From contig JAIDHX010000036.1 of the NCBI GenBank assembly GCA_029053015.1, positions 124,001 through 188,000 of the forward strand: 64,000 nt of DNA, in the 5' to 3' direction. Under the pieces are notes generated by a model, which did not search any database, had not been told where the DNA came from, and was given only the letters and a program-made list of their open reading frames with translations. Below, piece after piece: positions 50,962-62,976 of this stretch (within the stretch, counting starts at the first letter, position 1; the number at the start of each line of letters is the position of its first letter). Made by a program: the position numbers and the translations under genes. Source of the DNA: Lachnospiraceae bacterium (GTDB lineage Bacteria > Bacillota > Clostridia > Lachnospirales > Lachnospiraceae).

Positions 50962-52719
50962 ATGAGCAACGATAAAATCAGTGATGTTGGAATAAATATT
51001 GCGGAAAAGGCTACTGTTATTTGGAATGTGGCAGATATGCTTCGTGGACCATTCAAACCGCATGAATATGGTCTTGTTATCTTACCGATGACAGTGGTTA
51101 AGAGATTTCATGATTGTTTGTTACCTACCCATGATAATGTGCTTGCGCAATATGAAAAAGTAAAACATTTGGCAGTCATTGATGGATTTTTGACAAGAGC
51201 ATCCGGATATCAATTTTATAACACAAGTAAATTTACTTTTGAGACACTTTTGGCTGATCCGGATAATATAGAAACAAACTTTAAAGATTATTTAGCAGGT
51301 TTTTCAGCAAATGCGCAGGATGTATTATCTAAGTTTGATTTTGATAATATTATCAAAAGAATGGTGGAGAGCAATACACTGTATCTTATTATCAAAGAAT
51401 TTAATTCTGAAAAAGGATACTTAGGAGCTGACAAAATCAGTGCCGTGGACTGTGGTTACATTTTTGAAGATTTAGTACGGCGCTTTTCAGAGTCCTTTGG
51501 CGAGGAAGCGGGAGCACATTTTACCAGTAGGGATATTATATATCTTATGACAGATTTGCTTCTTGCGGATGCCAATTTAGATACAGGTGGAATGACTGTT
51601 TATGATATGACCATGGGAACATCCCAGATGCTTTCTTGTATGGAGGAGAGAATTCATGATCTGAATAGCGATATAGAGGTTACTTGTTTTGGACAGGAGT
51701 TCAACCCATCCACCTATGCGATAGCAAAAGCAGATATGATGATTCGCGGCGGAGATCCGGATAATATGCGGTTTGGAGATACCTTGTCTGATGATCAGTT
51801 TGCAGGTTTTACCTTTGATTATTGTATTTCTAATCCGCCTTTTGGAATTGACTGGAAGCGTGAACAGAAAAAGGTGGAAGAAGAAGCAGCAAGAGGAGAA
51901 CAGGGAAGATTTGCACCCGGACTTCCTAAAATCAGTGATGGTCAGCAGTTATTTGTGTTAAACGGACTTTCTAAACTAGCACCAGATGGGAAAATGGCAA
52001 TTATACAAAATGGTTCTCCGCTATTTTCAGGAGATGCGGGGAGCGGCCCATCAGAGATTAGAAGATATATTTTGGAAAACGATTGGTTGGACTGTATAGT
52101 GCAGCTTTCTACAGATATGTTTATGAATACGGGTATCAGCACCTATATTTGGATCTGTTCCAAAAATAAGCCTACATATAGGGAGGGAAAGGTACAACTT
52201 ATCGATGCTTCTCATTGTTATGAGGCTAGAAGAAAAAGTATTGGAATGAAACGGAATGATATTACAGACAAATGTCGGGAACTGATTGTAAAGGCTTATG
52301 GTTCCTTTGAAAATTGTGCTGTGTACGGAGATAAGAACGGAATATATTGTGAGAGTAAAATATTTGAGACGGTAGAGTTTGGATATAACAAAATTGTGGT
52401 GGAAAGACCTGAACGAGATGAGAATGGGGAAATCGTCTTGAAAAAAGGAAAGCCTGTTGCAGATGCAAATTTGCGTGATACGGAGAATGTACCGCTGGTG
52501 CAGGATATCGATAGGTACTTTGAGAGAGAAGTGCTCCCCTATGCGGAAGATGCATGGATTGATAAGAAAAAGACTAAGGTGGGGTATGAAATACCTATGA
52601 CAAGATATTTCTATGAGTATCAGGCTCCGGAAAAGGTGGAGGATATTGTGGCTCGGATTCATGTGTTAGAGGCTGATATTTCTGCATCTTTAGAGAAATT
52701 GTTTGCTGAGGAGAAATAG
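50962..52719 (+). CDS. hsdM: Type I restriction-modification methyltransferase subunit HsdM
   Basis: 'IWNVADMLRGPFKPHEYGLVILPMTVVKRF', 'GAHFTSRDIIYLMTDLL', 'ISNPPFGIDWK'. Confidence 0.95.
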   Translation: MSNDKISDVGINIAEKATVIWNVADMLRGPFKPHEYGLVILPMTVVKRFHDCLLPTHDNVLAQYEKVKHLAVIDGFLTRASGYQFYNTSKFTFETLLADPDNIETNFKDYLAGFSANAQDVLSKFDFDNIIKRMVESNTLYLIIKEFNSEKGYLGADKISAVDCGYIFEDLVRRFSESFGEEAGAHFTSRDIIYLMTDLLLADANLDTGGMTVYDMTMGTSQMLSCMEERIHDLNSDIEVTCFGQEFNPSTYAIAKADMMIRGGDPDNMRFGDTLSDDQFAGFTFDYCISNPPFGIDWKREQKKVEEEAARGEQGRFAPGLPKISDGQQLFVLNGLSKLAPDGKMAIIQNGSPLFSGDAGSGPSEIRRYILENDWLDCIVQLSTDMFMNTGISTYIWICSKNKPTYREGKVQLIDASHCYEARRKSIGMKRNDITDKCRELIVKAYGSFENCAVYGDKNGIYCESKIFETVEFGYNKIVVERPERDENGEIVLKKGKPVADANLRDTENVPLVQDIDRYFEREVLPYAEDAWIDKKKTKVGYEIPMTRYFYEYQAPEKVEDIVARIHVLEADISASLEKLFAEEK

Positions 52720-52721
52720 GT

Positions 52722-54011
52722 ATGGCTAGAGAAATGAAGGTTAGTGGGGTTGAGTGGATTGGAGAGATTCCGGTAGATTGGAATATAAAAAGAAATAAAC
52801 TGCTTTTTGTTGAGGTAAACAATAGGTGTGAAAACGGTAATGAACATATGTTACTTTCAGTTTCTGAATATTATGGGGTCGCACCTAAATCTGAAAAAGT
52901 ATCTGATGGAGAGTTTGAAACCCGAGCAGAGACACTAGACGGATATAAATTGTGTCAATCAGAAGATATTGTTATGAATATTATGCTTGCGTGGAAACGC
53001 TCTACAGGAAGAAGCGCTTATGATGGCATAGTAAGCCCTGCATACTGTGTATATAGAAAAAAAGCTGATATAGACACAAAGTATTATCACTATCTTTTTA
53101 GAACAGATATAGTAGCAGAGTTATTTAAAAGGTACTCAACAGGAATTATAGATTCTCGTTTAAGGCTATATCCTGATAAATTTATGGGTTTGAATATGAT
53201 TGTTCCCCCTTGCGACGAACAGTGTCAAATAGCAGAATATCTTGATCAGCAATGCGTCTATATAGATTCCGTTATAGAAAAAACAAAAGTTTCTATAGAC
53301 GAATATATAAAATTAAAACAGGCAATTATCACGCGGACAGTAACTAAAGGTGTGCGTGGTGATAGGGAAATGAAGGACAGTGGAATTGAGTGTATTGGGC
53401 AGATTCCTAGTAACTGGGATATGAGAAAGATTAAATATATTTTCAAAATTCAGAAAGAAATTGCTGGAGAAGAAGGACATACTGTGCTATCTATAACACA
53501 AAAAGGGATTAAGCCAAAAGATTTAACTAGAAATGAGGGGCAATTAGCTGAAAACTATAGTAATTATCAACTTGTACATATGGGTGATTTTGCTATGAAT
53601 CATATGGACTTATTAACCGGTTGGGTAGATATTTCCAAATATGAGGGCGTAACAAGTCCCGATTATAGGGTGTTTCGGTTAATTGATAAGGATAATTATT
53701 ATAGTAAATACTACTTATATTTGATGCAGATGTGTTATACGAATCGTATTTTTTATGGATTAGGGCAAGGAGTAAGTGGATTAGGAAGATGGAGATTGCA
53801 AGCGGATAAATTTTTGAATTTTTCTATTACAGTACCAAGTTATGAAGAACAGGAAGAGATTGCGGATTATCTTGACAAAAAATGTTATGCAATAGATGAC
53901 CTTATTGCCAAGAAAGAGCAATATCTTTCCGAGATAGAAAATTATAAAAAATCTCTGATTTACGAATATGTTACAGGTAAAAAAGAAGTACCACAGGAAT
54001 ATCAAGCATAA
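52722..54011 (+). CDS. hsdS: Type I restriction specificity subunit HsdS
   Basis: Two TRD repeats: 'MKVSGVEWIGEIPVDWNIKRNK' and 'MKDSGIECIGQIPSNWDMRKIKY'; 'EEQEEIADYLDKKC'. Confidence 0.93.
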   Translation: MAREMKVSGVEWIGEIPVDWNIKRNKLLFVEVNNRCENGNEHMLLSVSEYYGVAPKSEKVSDGEFETRAETLDGYKLCQSEDIVMNIMLAWKRSTGRSAYDGIVSPAYCVYRKKADIDTKYYHYLFRTDIVAELFKRYSTGIIDSRLRLYPDKFMGLNMIVPPCDEQCQIAEYLDQQCVYIDSVIEKTKVSIDEYIKLKQAIITRTVTKGVRGDREMKDSGIECIGQIPSNWDMRKIKYIFKIQKEIAGEEGHTVLSITQKGIKPKDLTRNEGQLAENYSNYQLVHMGDFAMNHMDLLTGWVDISKYEGVTSPDYRVFRLIDKDNYYSKYYLYLMQMCYTNRIFYGLGQGVSGLGRWRLQADKFLNFSITVPSYEEQEEIADYLDKKCYAIDDLIAKKEQYLSEIENYKKSLIYEYVTGKKEVPQEYQA

Positions 54012-54048
54012 GGTGCAGATATTATCCATAATTTGGAGGGGGAAATCA

Positions 54049-56160
54049 ATGAAACATATAGAAATTGAATCTACATGGGATATGTTTTTAGATGTCATTA
54101 ATGGCTTATATCTCGAATTTAATCCTATGTCTGTAGCAGATACATGCTATGTTGATATTGAGGAGGCATGCAAAAAACTTGCTTGTTATTCCGTTTCACA
54201 GGATATGGGGCATGGTAAAAAATCGCCAAAAGAGCTGTTGGAGATGGAAAAATGTGGGCTGATTGTAAACAGCCATATTTTAGTTCGATTAACGAGGCAT
54301 TATTATCTGTTGGGTGTTATAGATGGGAAAGATACCAAACAGTTATGTGATTTATTGAAAACGCTCCATGATTATTTAGGAAATCAGTATTACTATTCTG
54401 TGGATAGGAAAATTATAGAACAACTGCTTGCATTAAGCATTAGCCTCCCAACTATATGTCGCCATCAACATAATGTATATGACGAAAGGATGGCACAGTC
54501 TGCTCGATTTTTAAAGGAACAGGGTTTTTCGTTATCTGTGAAAATGGGCACTATTTCCTATTCTGATGAAACTGGTCAGGAATTTTTTAATCTTCTGGAA
54601 CGAAAAATAGCAACAATAGGCGGCAACACAGTGTATAAAGCGATTATGGAAAAATATGTGGCACAACGGTATTTTTCGGATATGGATCGCTACCTATATG
54701 GAAGAACACTTGACCAAGAAAGAAATGAGCCGTTTAATCTTTTGCTTCAGATATCTGCAAAGCATCTGAGACAGGGTCGGGATTTACAGATAACTGAAGA
54801 TGTAAAAGGATATGTGGATGGAATTATAACTCTTGCAGAGGCTATTTTGGATGTCTGTGATGTTCAGGGAACCTCTGGAATTGAATATGGCATGATGAAC
54901 CTGGAACTTTTCCCTCTTTTTCTAATAAATGAAATGATATTTGATAAAATTTGTGTGGCGCGACAGTACAGTGCAAGATATATTCTGTTGTCTTTGGATT
55001 ATTTGATAAAACCATGGTTTAATTATGCCCAAAGGGACTATTCTTATGAGGATTATTATAAGGTAGCTGACTATATATTAAAGAGACCAACTTACTGTGG
55101 ATATGTGGATACAAAGATATTGAGAGAAGAAACGGGTATTGCATTTTATCGGTTGAAACAGATTTTAAAAGATATATCTCTTCCAGCAAAGGATGTGAAT
55201 CGTGAATTTACCTCTTTAGATGGCAGAATAAATCTGTTTACCAGGCCGATTATTGGTTTTGCATCAGAACCATATCTGTTTCTGGATGAACATTTTTGTG
55301 GAATCGGTTTTTTTTATGCTGCCTGCGACATAATACGCCAAAATTATTCTATTTTGGAACGTAAGCAGGGGGAGGCTGTTGAGCAGATGCTTCGAGATGA
55401 AATGGAGAAAAAAGGTTATGGCATTAAATATGGAACTTATCCGGAAAAAAATGGCATCAAATCTGGACAATGTGACCTTGTGTTACAAAATACAAAATTA
55501 GCTTTTTTTGAAATAAAGAAAAAAAGTATCACAAACGAACTTGATGTTTTAGATGATGTTACTGTATTAGAAAATATGACATTTGGCATGGTGCGGGCAC
55601 AGAAACAATGTTTTTTTCATGAATGCTATCTAAAATCAAATGGAGAAATGCTTTTGCAGGATTGTCAGCAGAAAATCACCTGTGAAAACGGATCTATTCC
55701 AGCTTATAAAATTAGTGTATGTTATCCGGAATATATGTTTTTAACTAATAAAATGTTCAGTATGAACTTGTTGGAAATATTGTTGTTAGGTGAATTTAAG
55801 ACGAACGATCCGAATCTCCAAGGGAAATTGGATAAATTGAATCAAGTCGGTGAGGAAATTCGTAAATGTGTTATCTCCCAAAATCCAGGGCATTCCATTC
55901 ATGCACGGGAAATCTCTTTCTATTCGCTGTTCTGTAGCATGCAGCAAATTTTGACGGCGGTTTGGTGGTGTGCGGATGAGAAGGAATTTTTTCAGGTACT
56001 TGATGCTTGGTTCTATTCAACTGATAAAACATTGGATCCATACATATCTCTTTTTGCAACAAAGGTTATAAACATTGATTCGCAAGAAAACTCAGTAAGG
56101 AAAGCAATGCTAGAATTGGTGAAGAACAGGGAAACGCCCACTATGATAATAGGAGGATGA
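54049..56160 (+). CDS. Uncharacterised ~700-aa protein with C-terminal PD-(D/E)xK-like nuclease motif, embedded between hsdS and hsdR
   Basis: ATG 54049 with RBS ggaggggg; 'LRDEMEKKGYGIKYGTYPEKNGIKSGQCDLVLQNTKLAFFEIKKKSI'. Confidence 0.65.
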   Translation: MKHIEIESTWDMFLDVINGLYLEFNPMSVADTCYVDIEEACKKLACYSVSQDMGHGKKSPKELLEMEKCGLIVNSHILVRLTRHYYLLGVIDGKDTKQLCDLLKTLHDYLGNQYYYSVDRKIIEQLLALSISLPTICRHQHNVYDERMAQSARFLKEQGFSLSVKMGTISYSDETGQEFFNLLERKIATIGGNTVYKAIMEKYVAQRYFSDMDRYLYGRTLDQERNEPFNLLLQISAKHLRQGRDLQITEDVKGYVDGIITLAEAILDVCDVQGTSGIEYGMMNLELFPLFLINEMIFDKICVARQYSARYILLSLDYLIKPWFNYAQRDYSYEDYYKVADYILKRPTYCGYVDTKILREETGIAFYRLKQILKDISLPAKDVNREFTSLDGRINLFTRPIIGFASEPYLFLDEHFCGIGFFYAACDIIRQNYSILERKQGEAVEQMLRDEMEKKGYGIKYGTYPEKNGIKSGQCDLVLQNTKLAFFEIKKKSITNELDVLDDVTVLENMTFGMVRAQKQCFFHECYLKSNGEMLLQDCQQKITCENGSIPAYKISVCYPEYMFLTNKMFSMNLLEILLLGEFKTNDPNLQGKLDKLNQVGEEIRKCVISQNPGHSIHAREISFYSLFCSMQQILTAVWWCADEKEFFQVLDAWFYSTDKTLDPYISLFATKVINIDSQENSVRKAMLELVKNRETPTMIIGG

Positions 56161-56404
56161 GTAAAAAGATTATTACGCAAATGATAGAATTATTAAATGT
56201 TTCCATAAATTTGTTATAATGAAATCCTGTTAATAACTATTTACAAAAATTATTATTCCTTACTTGATACAGGCAGATCTGGCCTTTTTATAATTGGCTT
56301 TTGCGTTGTTATATTTTGATTGATTTAAAGGTAGACAAGCTGACGTATCAGGACATCATATTACTGCAGGATAAGGTCAGACAATGGATTGCGGAGGAAG
56401 AAGC

Positions 56405-59400
56405 ATGAGCATAACAATTACCACAGAAAAACAATTTGAATCGGATATTGAGGCTTTTCTCATATCAACCGAAGGTGGATATACAAAGGGAAATGGAACA
56501 TATAATCCGAAGCTGGGTTTATATCCGGATAAACTGATTTCTTTCATCCAGCGTACCCAGCCAAGGGAGTGGGCAGCATTCGAGAGGCAGAATGATATAG
56601 ATCCTGTGCGTAAATTTTGTGTTGCGTTTAATAATGCTTGTGATATGGATGGAGTGCTTCATGTTTTGCGTAATGGATTCAAACATAGAGGTACTACCTT
56701 TAAAGTCTGCTATTTTAAGCCTGAATCTGGATTAAATGATACGGCTGGGGTTCAGTATGCGGAAAACGAAGTAGAGTGTTATAGACAATGGCATTATTCT
56801 GCTGATACGAAAAAATCAGTGGACATGGTACTTGTCGTGAATGGTATTCCGGTGTTTGCATTTGAACTAAAAAACCAGTATACAGGACAAAATGTAGATA
56901 ATGCCAAAGCGCAATGGATGTACGATAGAGATTCGCGAGAAATATGCTTTCAATTTAATAAGAGAATTTTGGCGTATTTTTGTGTAGATCATACAGAAGT
57001 TTGGATGACAACGAAACTGGCAGGAAAAGATACCTATTTTTTGCCCTTTAACCAAGGTTCTAATGGAGCCGGTTCTGATGGCGGCGCAGGAAATCCGCCC
57101 AATCCGGATGGATATCCTACGGCGTACCTTTGGGAAAATGTATTCCAGAAAGACAGCATGTTAGATATTATCCGAAAGTTTATCAATTTGCAGAAAAAGA
57201 AAATATTAATATTTCCTCGCTATCATCAGTTGGATGTTGTTCGGAAGCTTATTGCAGATGTACGGAAAAATGGAGCAGGTAAGAATTACCTGATTCAACA
57301 TAGTGCAGGTTCCGGTAAATCTAATTCTATCGCGTGGACAGCATATCGTCTTGCGTCACTTTACAATGAAAATAATAAGCCGGTATTTTCCAGTGTGATT
57401 GTTGTGACGGATCGTACTGTATTAGATGCACAGCTTCAGGAAACGATTTCGGGATTTGACCATAAGCTAGGTGCAGTGGAGACTATAGGAGAGGATAAAA
57501 CTTCTCAAAATTTGAAAGACGCAATCAATGACGGAGTGCGTATTATTGTTACAACCTTACAGAAGTTTCCGGTCATTTACACAGAGGTTGATAAGGCAAA
57601 TGGCAGGTGCTTTGCGATTATTGTGGATGAGGCACATTCTTCTCAGACGGGTAGTTCAGCATTGAAACTAAAGACTGCACTGGCAGACACAGAAGAAGCC
57701 CTGAGGGAGTATGCAGAGCGCGAAGGTTTGGCTGAGGAAGAAGTTGATCCTGAGGACAAGCTCGTGAAAGAAATGCTTGCCCAAGGAAAGCATAAGAACT
57801 TATCTTTTTTTGCCTTTACTGCAACGCCAAAGGCTACCACGTTGGAAATGTTTGGGCAGGAGCAGGAGGACGGCTCTTTCCATCCATTTCATGTGTATAG
57901 CATGAGGCAGGCGATTGAGGAGAAGTTTATTTTGGATGTCCTTCAAAATTATATGACCTACAATACTTGTTTCCGAATTGCAAAGACCATGACAGATAAT
58001 CCGGATGTTCCTTCCAGCAGGGCGGCAAAAGTCATTCGTAAATATCAGGAATTACATCCTTATAATATCAGTCAGAAATCGCAGATTATCGTGGAAACAT
58101 TCAGAGATACCACAAGGCATAAGATTGACGGCAAAGGAAAGATGATGGTGATTACATCGTCCAGACTGGCTGCTGTCCGCTATTATCATGAAATCAAGCG
58201 ATATATCGAGGAAAAGAAGTACGATGATGTGGATATTCTGGTGGCTTTTTCCGGTGTAATTGATGACAGAGGAGAGGAATACACAGAATCAAAATTGAAT
58301 GTGCGTAAAGACGGTTCCCACATTTCGGAGAATCAGACCAAGGCGGAGTTTCATGATAATTTTAATGTGTTGATTGTAGCGGAAAAATATCAGACAGGAT
58401 TTGATGAGCCGCTTTTACATACGATGATTGTGGACAAGAAGTTAAAGAATGTGAAAGCAGTACAGACTTTATCAAGACTAAACCGGACTTGCGAGGGCAA
58501 GACAGATACTTTTGTGCTGGATTTTGTAAATAAAGCGGAGGATATAAAGGACGCATTTCAGCCGTTCTATCAGGAAACATTTTTGCAGGAAGAGGTAAAT
58601 GCGGATTTATTATACCAGACGCAGAGAGAATTGCGAGCTTATGGTATTTACTCGGATGAGGATATTGAAGCCTTTACAAACGAGTATTACAAAAAAGGCA
58701 AACAGGACGACAGGGCAATGGGACGGATGAGCAGCATTTTGCTCCCTGTTTCTAACCGTTATAACAAAAAGACCCAGAACGAAAGATACCAATTCCGTAG
58801 ACAGGTTCGCAACCTGATTAAATGGTATAGCTACATATCGCAGATATTAAGAATGTTTGATAAAGAGTTACAGAAAGAGTATGTGTTCTGCTCTTATCTG
58901 ATTGGATTATTGCCCAAAGACCCTGTGGAGTTGATTGATCTAGAGGGTAAACTGAAACTGGAATATTACAAGTTGCAAAAGACATTTCAGGGTGAAATTG
59001 CTTTGGAAGAAGCAAAGACTATGTATGTTCCGGCAAAGCACAAAGGTGTCAAGGGAATGGATGAAAAAACACCTTTAGATGAAGTGATTGCGAAGATCAA
59101 TGAAAAGTTTAAAGGGAATTTCACAGAGGGAGATAAAGTTATTCTGTCAGCATTGAGAGACAAGCTGCTTTCTGATAAGAAATTGAAAAAGATGGCACAG
59201 TCCTCTGACCCGCAGATTTTTGTGGAAAGTATTTTCCCTAAAGCGTTTGGTACAGCAGCGCAAGATGGGTATATGGAATCGCAGGAATCGTATCAGAGTT
59301 TGTTCGAGGATACGGCTAAGTATAATGCAATTATGAGTGCGTTGGCAGAGGTTGTGTATCGGGAGATGAGGAAGAAAGGAGCTAAGACTTCAGAGGAAAC

Positions 59401-59488
59401 AGTAGCATATATGTATGATGAGTCGCGGAATCTGTCTATGGTGGCGGAAGAGTCTGCATCATGCAGTAATGGAATGGAGTTCAAATAG
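56405..59488 (+). CDS. hsdR: Type I restriction endonuclease subunit HsdR
   Basis: '[22 protein letters not shown]', '[16 protein letters not shown]', '[17 protein letters not shown]', '[18 protein letters not shown]'. Confidence 0.95.
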   Translation: MSITITTEKQFESDIEAFLISTEGGYTKGNGTYNPKLGLYPDKLISFIQRTQPREWAAFERQNDIDPVRKFCVAFNNACDMDGVLHVLRNGFKHRGTTFKVCYFKPESGLNDTAGVQYAENEVECYRQWHYSADTKKSVDMVLVVNGIPVFAFELKNQYTGQNVDNAKAQWMYDRDSREICFQFNKRILAYFCVDHTEVWMTTKLAGKDTYFLPFNQGSNGAGSDGGAGNPPNPDGYPTAYLWENVFQKDSMLDIIRKFINLQKKKILIFPRYHQLDVVRKLIADVRKNGAGKNYLIQHSAGSGKSNSIAWTAYRLASLYNENNKPVFSSVIVVTDRTVLDAQLQETISGFDHKLGAVETIGEDKTSQNLKDAINDGVRIIVTTLQKFPVIYTEVDKANGRCFAIIVDEAHSSQTGSSALKLKTALADTEEALREYAEREGLAEEEVDPEDKLVKEMLAQGKHKNLSFFAFTATPKATTLEMFGQEQEDGSFHPFHVYSMRQAIEEKFILDVLQNYMTYNTCFRIAKTMTDNPDVPSSRAAKVIRKYQELHPYNISQKSQIIVETFRDTTRHKIDGKGKMMVITSSRLAAVRYYHEIKRYIEEKKYDDVDILVAFSGVIDDRGEEYTESKLNVRKDGSHISENQTKAEFHDNFNVLIVAEKYQTGFDEPLLHTMIVDKKLKNVKAVQTLSRLNRTCEGKTDTFVLDFVNKAEDIKDAFQPFYQETFLQEEVNADLLYQTQRELRAYGIYSDEDIEAFTNEYYKKGKQDDRAMGRMSSILLPVSNRYNKKTQNERYQFRRQVRNLIKWYSYISQILRMFDKELQKEYVFCSYLIGLLPKDPVELIDLEGKLKLEYYKLQKTFQGEIALEEAKTMYVPAKHKGVKGMDEKTPLDEVIAKINEKFKGNFTEGDKVILSALRDKLLSDKKLKKMAQSSDPQIFVESIFPKAFGTAAQDGYMESQESYQSLFEDTAKYNAIMSALAEVVYREMRKKGAKTSEETVAYMYDESRNLSMVAEESASCSNGMEFK

Positions 59489-59531
59489 TATACCATATCA
59501 ATAGAAAAGATAATATCTTTTGAGGACAATT

Positions 59532-62500
59532 ATGAATTATAAGTTGTTAAATAATGAGCAAAGAAAAAGAATGAGACAGATAATTAATAGTGAGTTTGAA
59601 ATGGAGTGGGAAGAACCTGACTTTTTTAATACTCTTATAGGAAAACTGCCGTCTGTCCGTCATAGTCAAAGTGAGAAAGAGATTCAAGCGGAACTAGCGA
59701 CATTAGAAAAAATGCTTTCGCAATATAATGCTTTTTTTGAAAATAGGGAAATATTTATAAAGAATATAGAAAATATAATTACAGCTATACAACATAAAAA
59801 AGCAAACTGGTATGGTCTAAGTATTTATGAAGTGGAAGAGTCTATTCGACAACAAGAATGCTGCTTGATTTCAGGTGAAGGAGGTATTGGAAAAAGTTAC
59901 TTTATTAAGTGTTTAGAAGAAGAATTTGAACAGAGGAATATTCCACATTTATGTATATATGGAAAGTTTGAAAAAGATACAAATAATATTGAATTGAATG
60001 AAATTATTAAAGATAGTCAAAATGGATTTGTGTTTATAGTTGATGCTATAAATGAGATGTCTAAAAATGGACAAGAGAATCTGCTTAATATACTTCATTC
60101 TCTAAGGCAATACAATAATATTAGAATTATCCTTACATATCGTACAAATGCGATGGATGTAGCTATATTGGATCAATATAAAGAAATAGCAAAGGCAGAG
60201 TATACTTTTCCGGGAGTTTCTTTTGAATCGGCACTTGGAGAACTTTTAAAGTTATCAATTCCGGATATTTATAAATATGAGGATATATTATATTCAAATA
60301 ACGCATTGCTCTTAAGTATGCTTTGTAGTGTTCTTAGTGATAAAAAAATAATTGATGAAACAGAAAACGGTATTGCCACGATTACATTTATACTAGAACA
60401 TTACATTATAAAGTCTATTAAAAGGATATTTAAAGGAAAAATTTCGGATGAGGATCCAGTTAAAATCTGGAAAGATACTAAAGAAGTTGCAAAATGGATG
60501 TATAGAAATGAAAGCAAAGAAATTGATGAAAAAAACTTGCGTTTAATTGTGAAAACAGGTGAAACCTTTATACAGGTAATGATGCAAGCTGGATTTCTAC
60601 GGGAATATGATTATAATGAAATTCACTATTTTTTCTTTGCAATAGACTCACTTACTGATTTTTTAATTGCTCGCTCATTATTTGAAGATATTGCGGAAAG
60701 AACATTTGAAGTACAAGTAGAGGCTATATCCAAGAAGGTTGGGAGACTCTATAGCTTGGTAGAAGCTTTGATTATTGCAATATTTGATAATTATGCTCCA
60801 GATTATCAATATATTGTTAAACTATTAAAAGCGACAGATTTACTTGCTTCTGTGCAATACGAAACATTGCTTAAAATTAATTTTAAGGAGGAGCATATTA
60901 CAGATTTTATAAAGGCATTTCAACCTACGGAAAGCAGTCAATTAATCACTATTTTTGGTGGGTATACGAATAAACCATTTAACTGTACATATTATTTAAA
61001 TGCGTACTATAAGTCGAGCATGTGTCAGTTAAGAGAATTATCGACGGTGTTATCTGGCTCACATTTCTTAGAACGTGTGAAAGGGAGATTGAAAAATATC
61101 ATTTATTTTGTTACGTTAAACAATAGTGATAATAGAAGAATTGAAGAGGCATTTTATTTTGCGTTGTGGTGTTGTGCTGCACCAAATAAAGATGTACGTT
61201 GTCTTGCTATGAAACTATTGTATGAAATTGTAAGGCAAAATAATGAATATAAGTACAGATTGATAAAAGAATATGAAAAAAATATACTTGACCCATACAT
61301 AAAAGAGAATATCATTTATGTTCTTGCGATTTGTTCCCCAGATGATGTAGATATTGTCGCTTTTTTTAGAAAACTGATAATTAATGAGAAACAACTAGTG
61401 GCGAAAAGTATTAAACGAATTTCTACTTACTTGAAAGATAAGTATGGGTACATTAAATGGAATAGGGAAAGTTTATATGATATTCATTCGGGAACAGTCA
61501 TTTCTGATTTTTTAAATGATGTTCTTTTTAGCGTTGATCTTATGAATAAAGATTTTTTTGATTTCCGATATTGGGGAAAAGATCACATTGATATGCATAC
61601 AGAATTTCTAAATATAGATAAAAAAGAGATTTTCAAGCTTAATAATTCATTAGAGAAAAAGTATATATGTGTAAAAACAGGTGAATGTAATGGAAGTATG
61701 TCTTTTGAGGATTTTGCTATAGGGGAGTATAATATTGGTTCAGAGAAGCCAGTGCTAGAAATAGGAGCCTTCTTTTGCTCATATGAAGTTGTTTTGAGAC
61801 AGGTATTTAATTTGTTTGAAGAATCTTTTAGCCAAACTGATAGCTATATGCGAGAAGAGAACTTTACTAATTCAACTTTTATGAAGTGTGTTGACATTGC
61901 TACAGGGTATTATTATGGTAGCTTAATGTGTAATTATTATACAAATGAATTTGCAACATATAACAATTGGCAAGAAAATATTGGATATGAAGTATATGAT
62001 CCGATAGAATATGGCGAAGATATTTACATTGCTACACCAGTACCTACATATCAGGATTTTATTGAAAAGTTAGGAGATATGGTGGTCAATCGCATTGAGA
62101 TCCCTGCAGAGAAAGATTTAATGTGGGTAAGAGATGCTGCCATTACACGAAAAAATTTGTTGTCTCTTATAGAACCCTTAAAAACTAAAGATGTTGAATG
62201 GGTAATGATTGCTGGGAGAATTTCGATTCATGAAGATACTAAATGGGAAACGAGGTGGAAAGATACTTATGATATTTGGTGTTGTACATCAGAAAAAGAA
62301 ACGATAATGGATGATGGTGAAGCGAGGTATCTTACTATTGAGTTGGATGAGTATTCTGGAAATTTAGATAATTATGGGAAGTGTACTTTAAAACCATGGT
62401 TATGCAAAGATGTAAAAAGTATAAATTATTTGTCAAGTATATTTGATGATACGGCGTTAGTACTGCCACCGGCTGAGTTAATATCATATTTTCAGTTAAG

Positions 62501-62939
62501 TCCGGTTTATGCAGATATGTCATGGGTTGACAAAGAAGGGAAAAAGATTATACTGTGCAATAATAATAAAAATTCATATTATAAAGATCCTATAGGCGGA
62601 ACAGTGTTTATTAGGAAAGAGTATCTTGATGAATATTTAAAGAGTCATGTTTTGAAATATTTTGCTTTTACAGAAAAATTTATTCCCGAAACAGGTTATG
62701 CTGACGAAACATCTTTGCATTTTGAAATTCAAGAAGGAAAGATTATTAAGGAAATTCTTAATAATGGTGAGAGGGGATGGCGCTCAATAGAAACAAATCC
62801 GTTATGCGCTAATTGTCCATATGGGTTGAATAAAAAAAATTCATATGATAATGCGGATATAAATGAATGGATCAAATTATTGATGGAAAATAGATATTTA
62901 ACAGCAGAAGAGGATGAAGAAAATAGAACATTAGATTAA
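59532..62939 (+). CDS. Large NACHT-like/STAND NTPase
   Basis: 'QQECCLISGEGGIGKSYFIKCLEEEF...DSQNGFVFIVDAINEMSKNGQENLLNILHSLRQYNNIRIILTYRT'. Confidence 0.75.
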   Translation: MNYKLLNNEQRKRMRQIINSEFEMEWEEPDFFNTLIGKLPSVRHSQSEKEIQAELATLEKMLSQYNAFFENREIFIKNIENIITAIQHKKANWYGLSIYEVEESIRQQECCLISGEGGIGKSYFIKCLEEEFEQRNIPHLCIYGKFEKDTNNIELNEIIKDSQNGFVFIVDAINEMSKNGQENLLNILHSLRQYNNIRIILTYRTNAMDVAILDQYKEIAKAEYTFPGVSFESALGELLKLSIPDIYKYEDILYSNNALLLSMLCSVLSDKKIIDETENGIATITFILEHYIIKSIKRIFKGKISDEDPVKIWKDTKEVAKWMYRNESKEIDEKNLRLIVKTGETFIQVMMQAGFLREYDYNEIHYFFFAIDSLTDFLIARSLFEDIAERTFEVQVEAISKKVGRLYSLVEALIIAIFDNYAPDYQYIVKLLKATDLLASVQYETLLKINFKEEHITDFIKAFQPTESSQLITIFGGYTNKPFNCTYYLNAYYKSSMCQLRELSTVLSGSHFLERVKGRLKNIIYFVTLNNSDNRRIEEAFYFALWCCAAPNKDVRCLAMKLLYEIVRQNNEYKYRLIKEYEKNILDPYIKENIIYVLAICSPDDVDIVAFFRKLIINEKQLVAKSIKRISTYLKDKYGYIKWNRESLYDIHSGTVISDFLNDVLFSVDLMNKDFFDFRYWGKDHIDMHTEFLNIDKKEIFKLNNSLEKKYICVKTGECNGSMSFEDFAIGEYNIGSEKPVLEIGAFFCSYEVVLRQVFNLFEESFSQTDSYMREENFTNSTFMKCVDIATGYYYGSLMCNYYTNEFATYNNWQENIGYEVYDPIEYGEDIYIATPVPTYQDFIEKLGDMVVNRIEIPAEKDLMWVRDAAITRKNLLSLIEPLKTKDVEWVMIAGRISIHEDTKWETRWKDTYDIWCCTSEKETIMDDGEARYLTIELDEYSGNLDNYGKCTLKPWLCKDVKSINYLSSIFDDTALVLPPAELISYFQLSPVYADMSWVDKEGKKIILCNNNKNSYYKDPIGGTVFIRKEYLDEYLKSHVLKYFAFTEKFIPETGYADETSLHFEIQEGKIIKEILNNGERGWRSIETNPLCANCPYGLNKKNSYDNADINEWIKLLMENRYLTAEEDEENRTLD

Positions 62940-62976
62940 AAAACAGCTTACATAAATCAATGAGAAGGGGTGAGGG

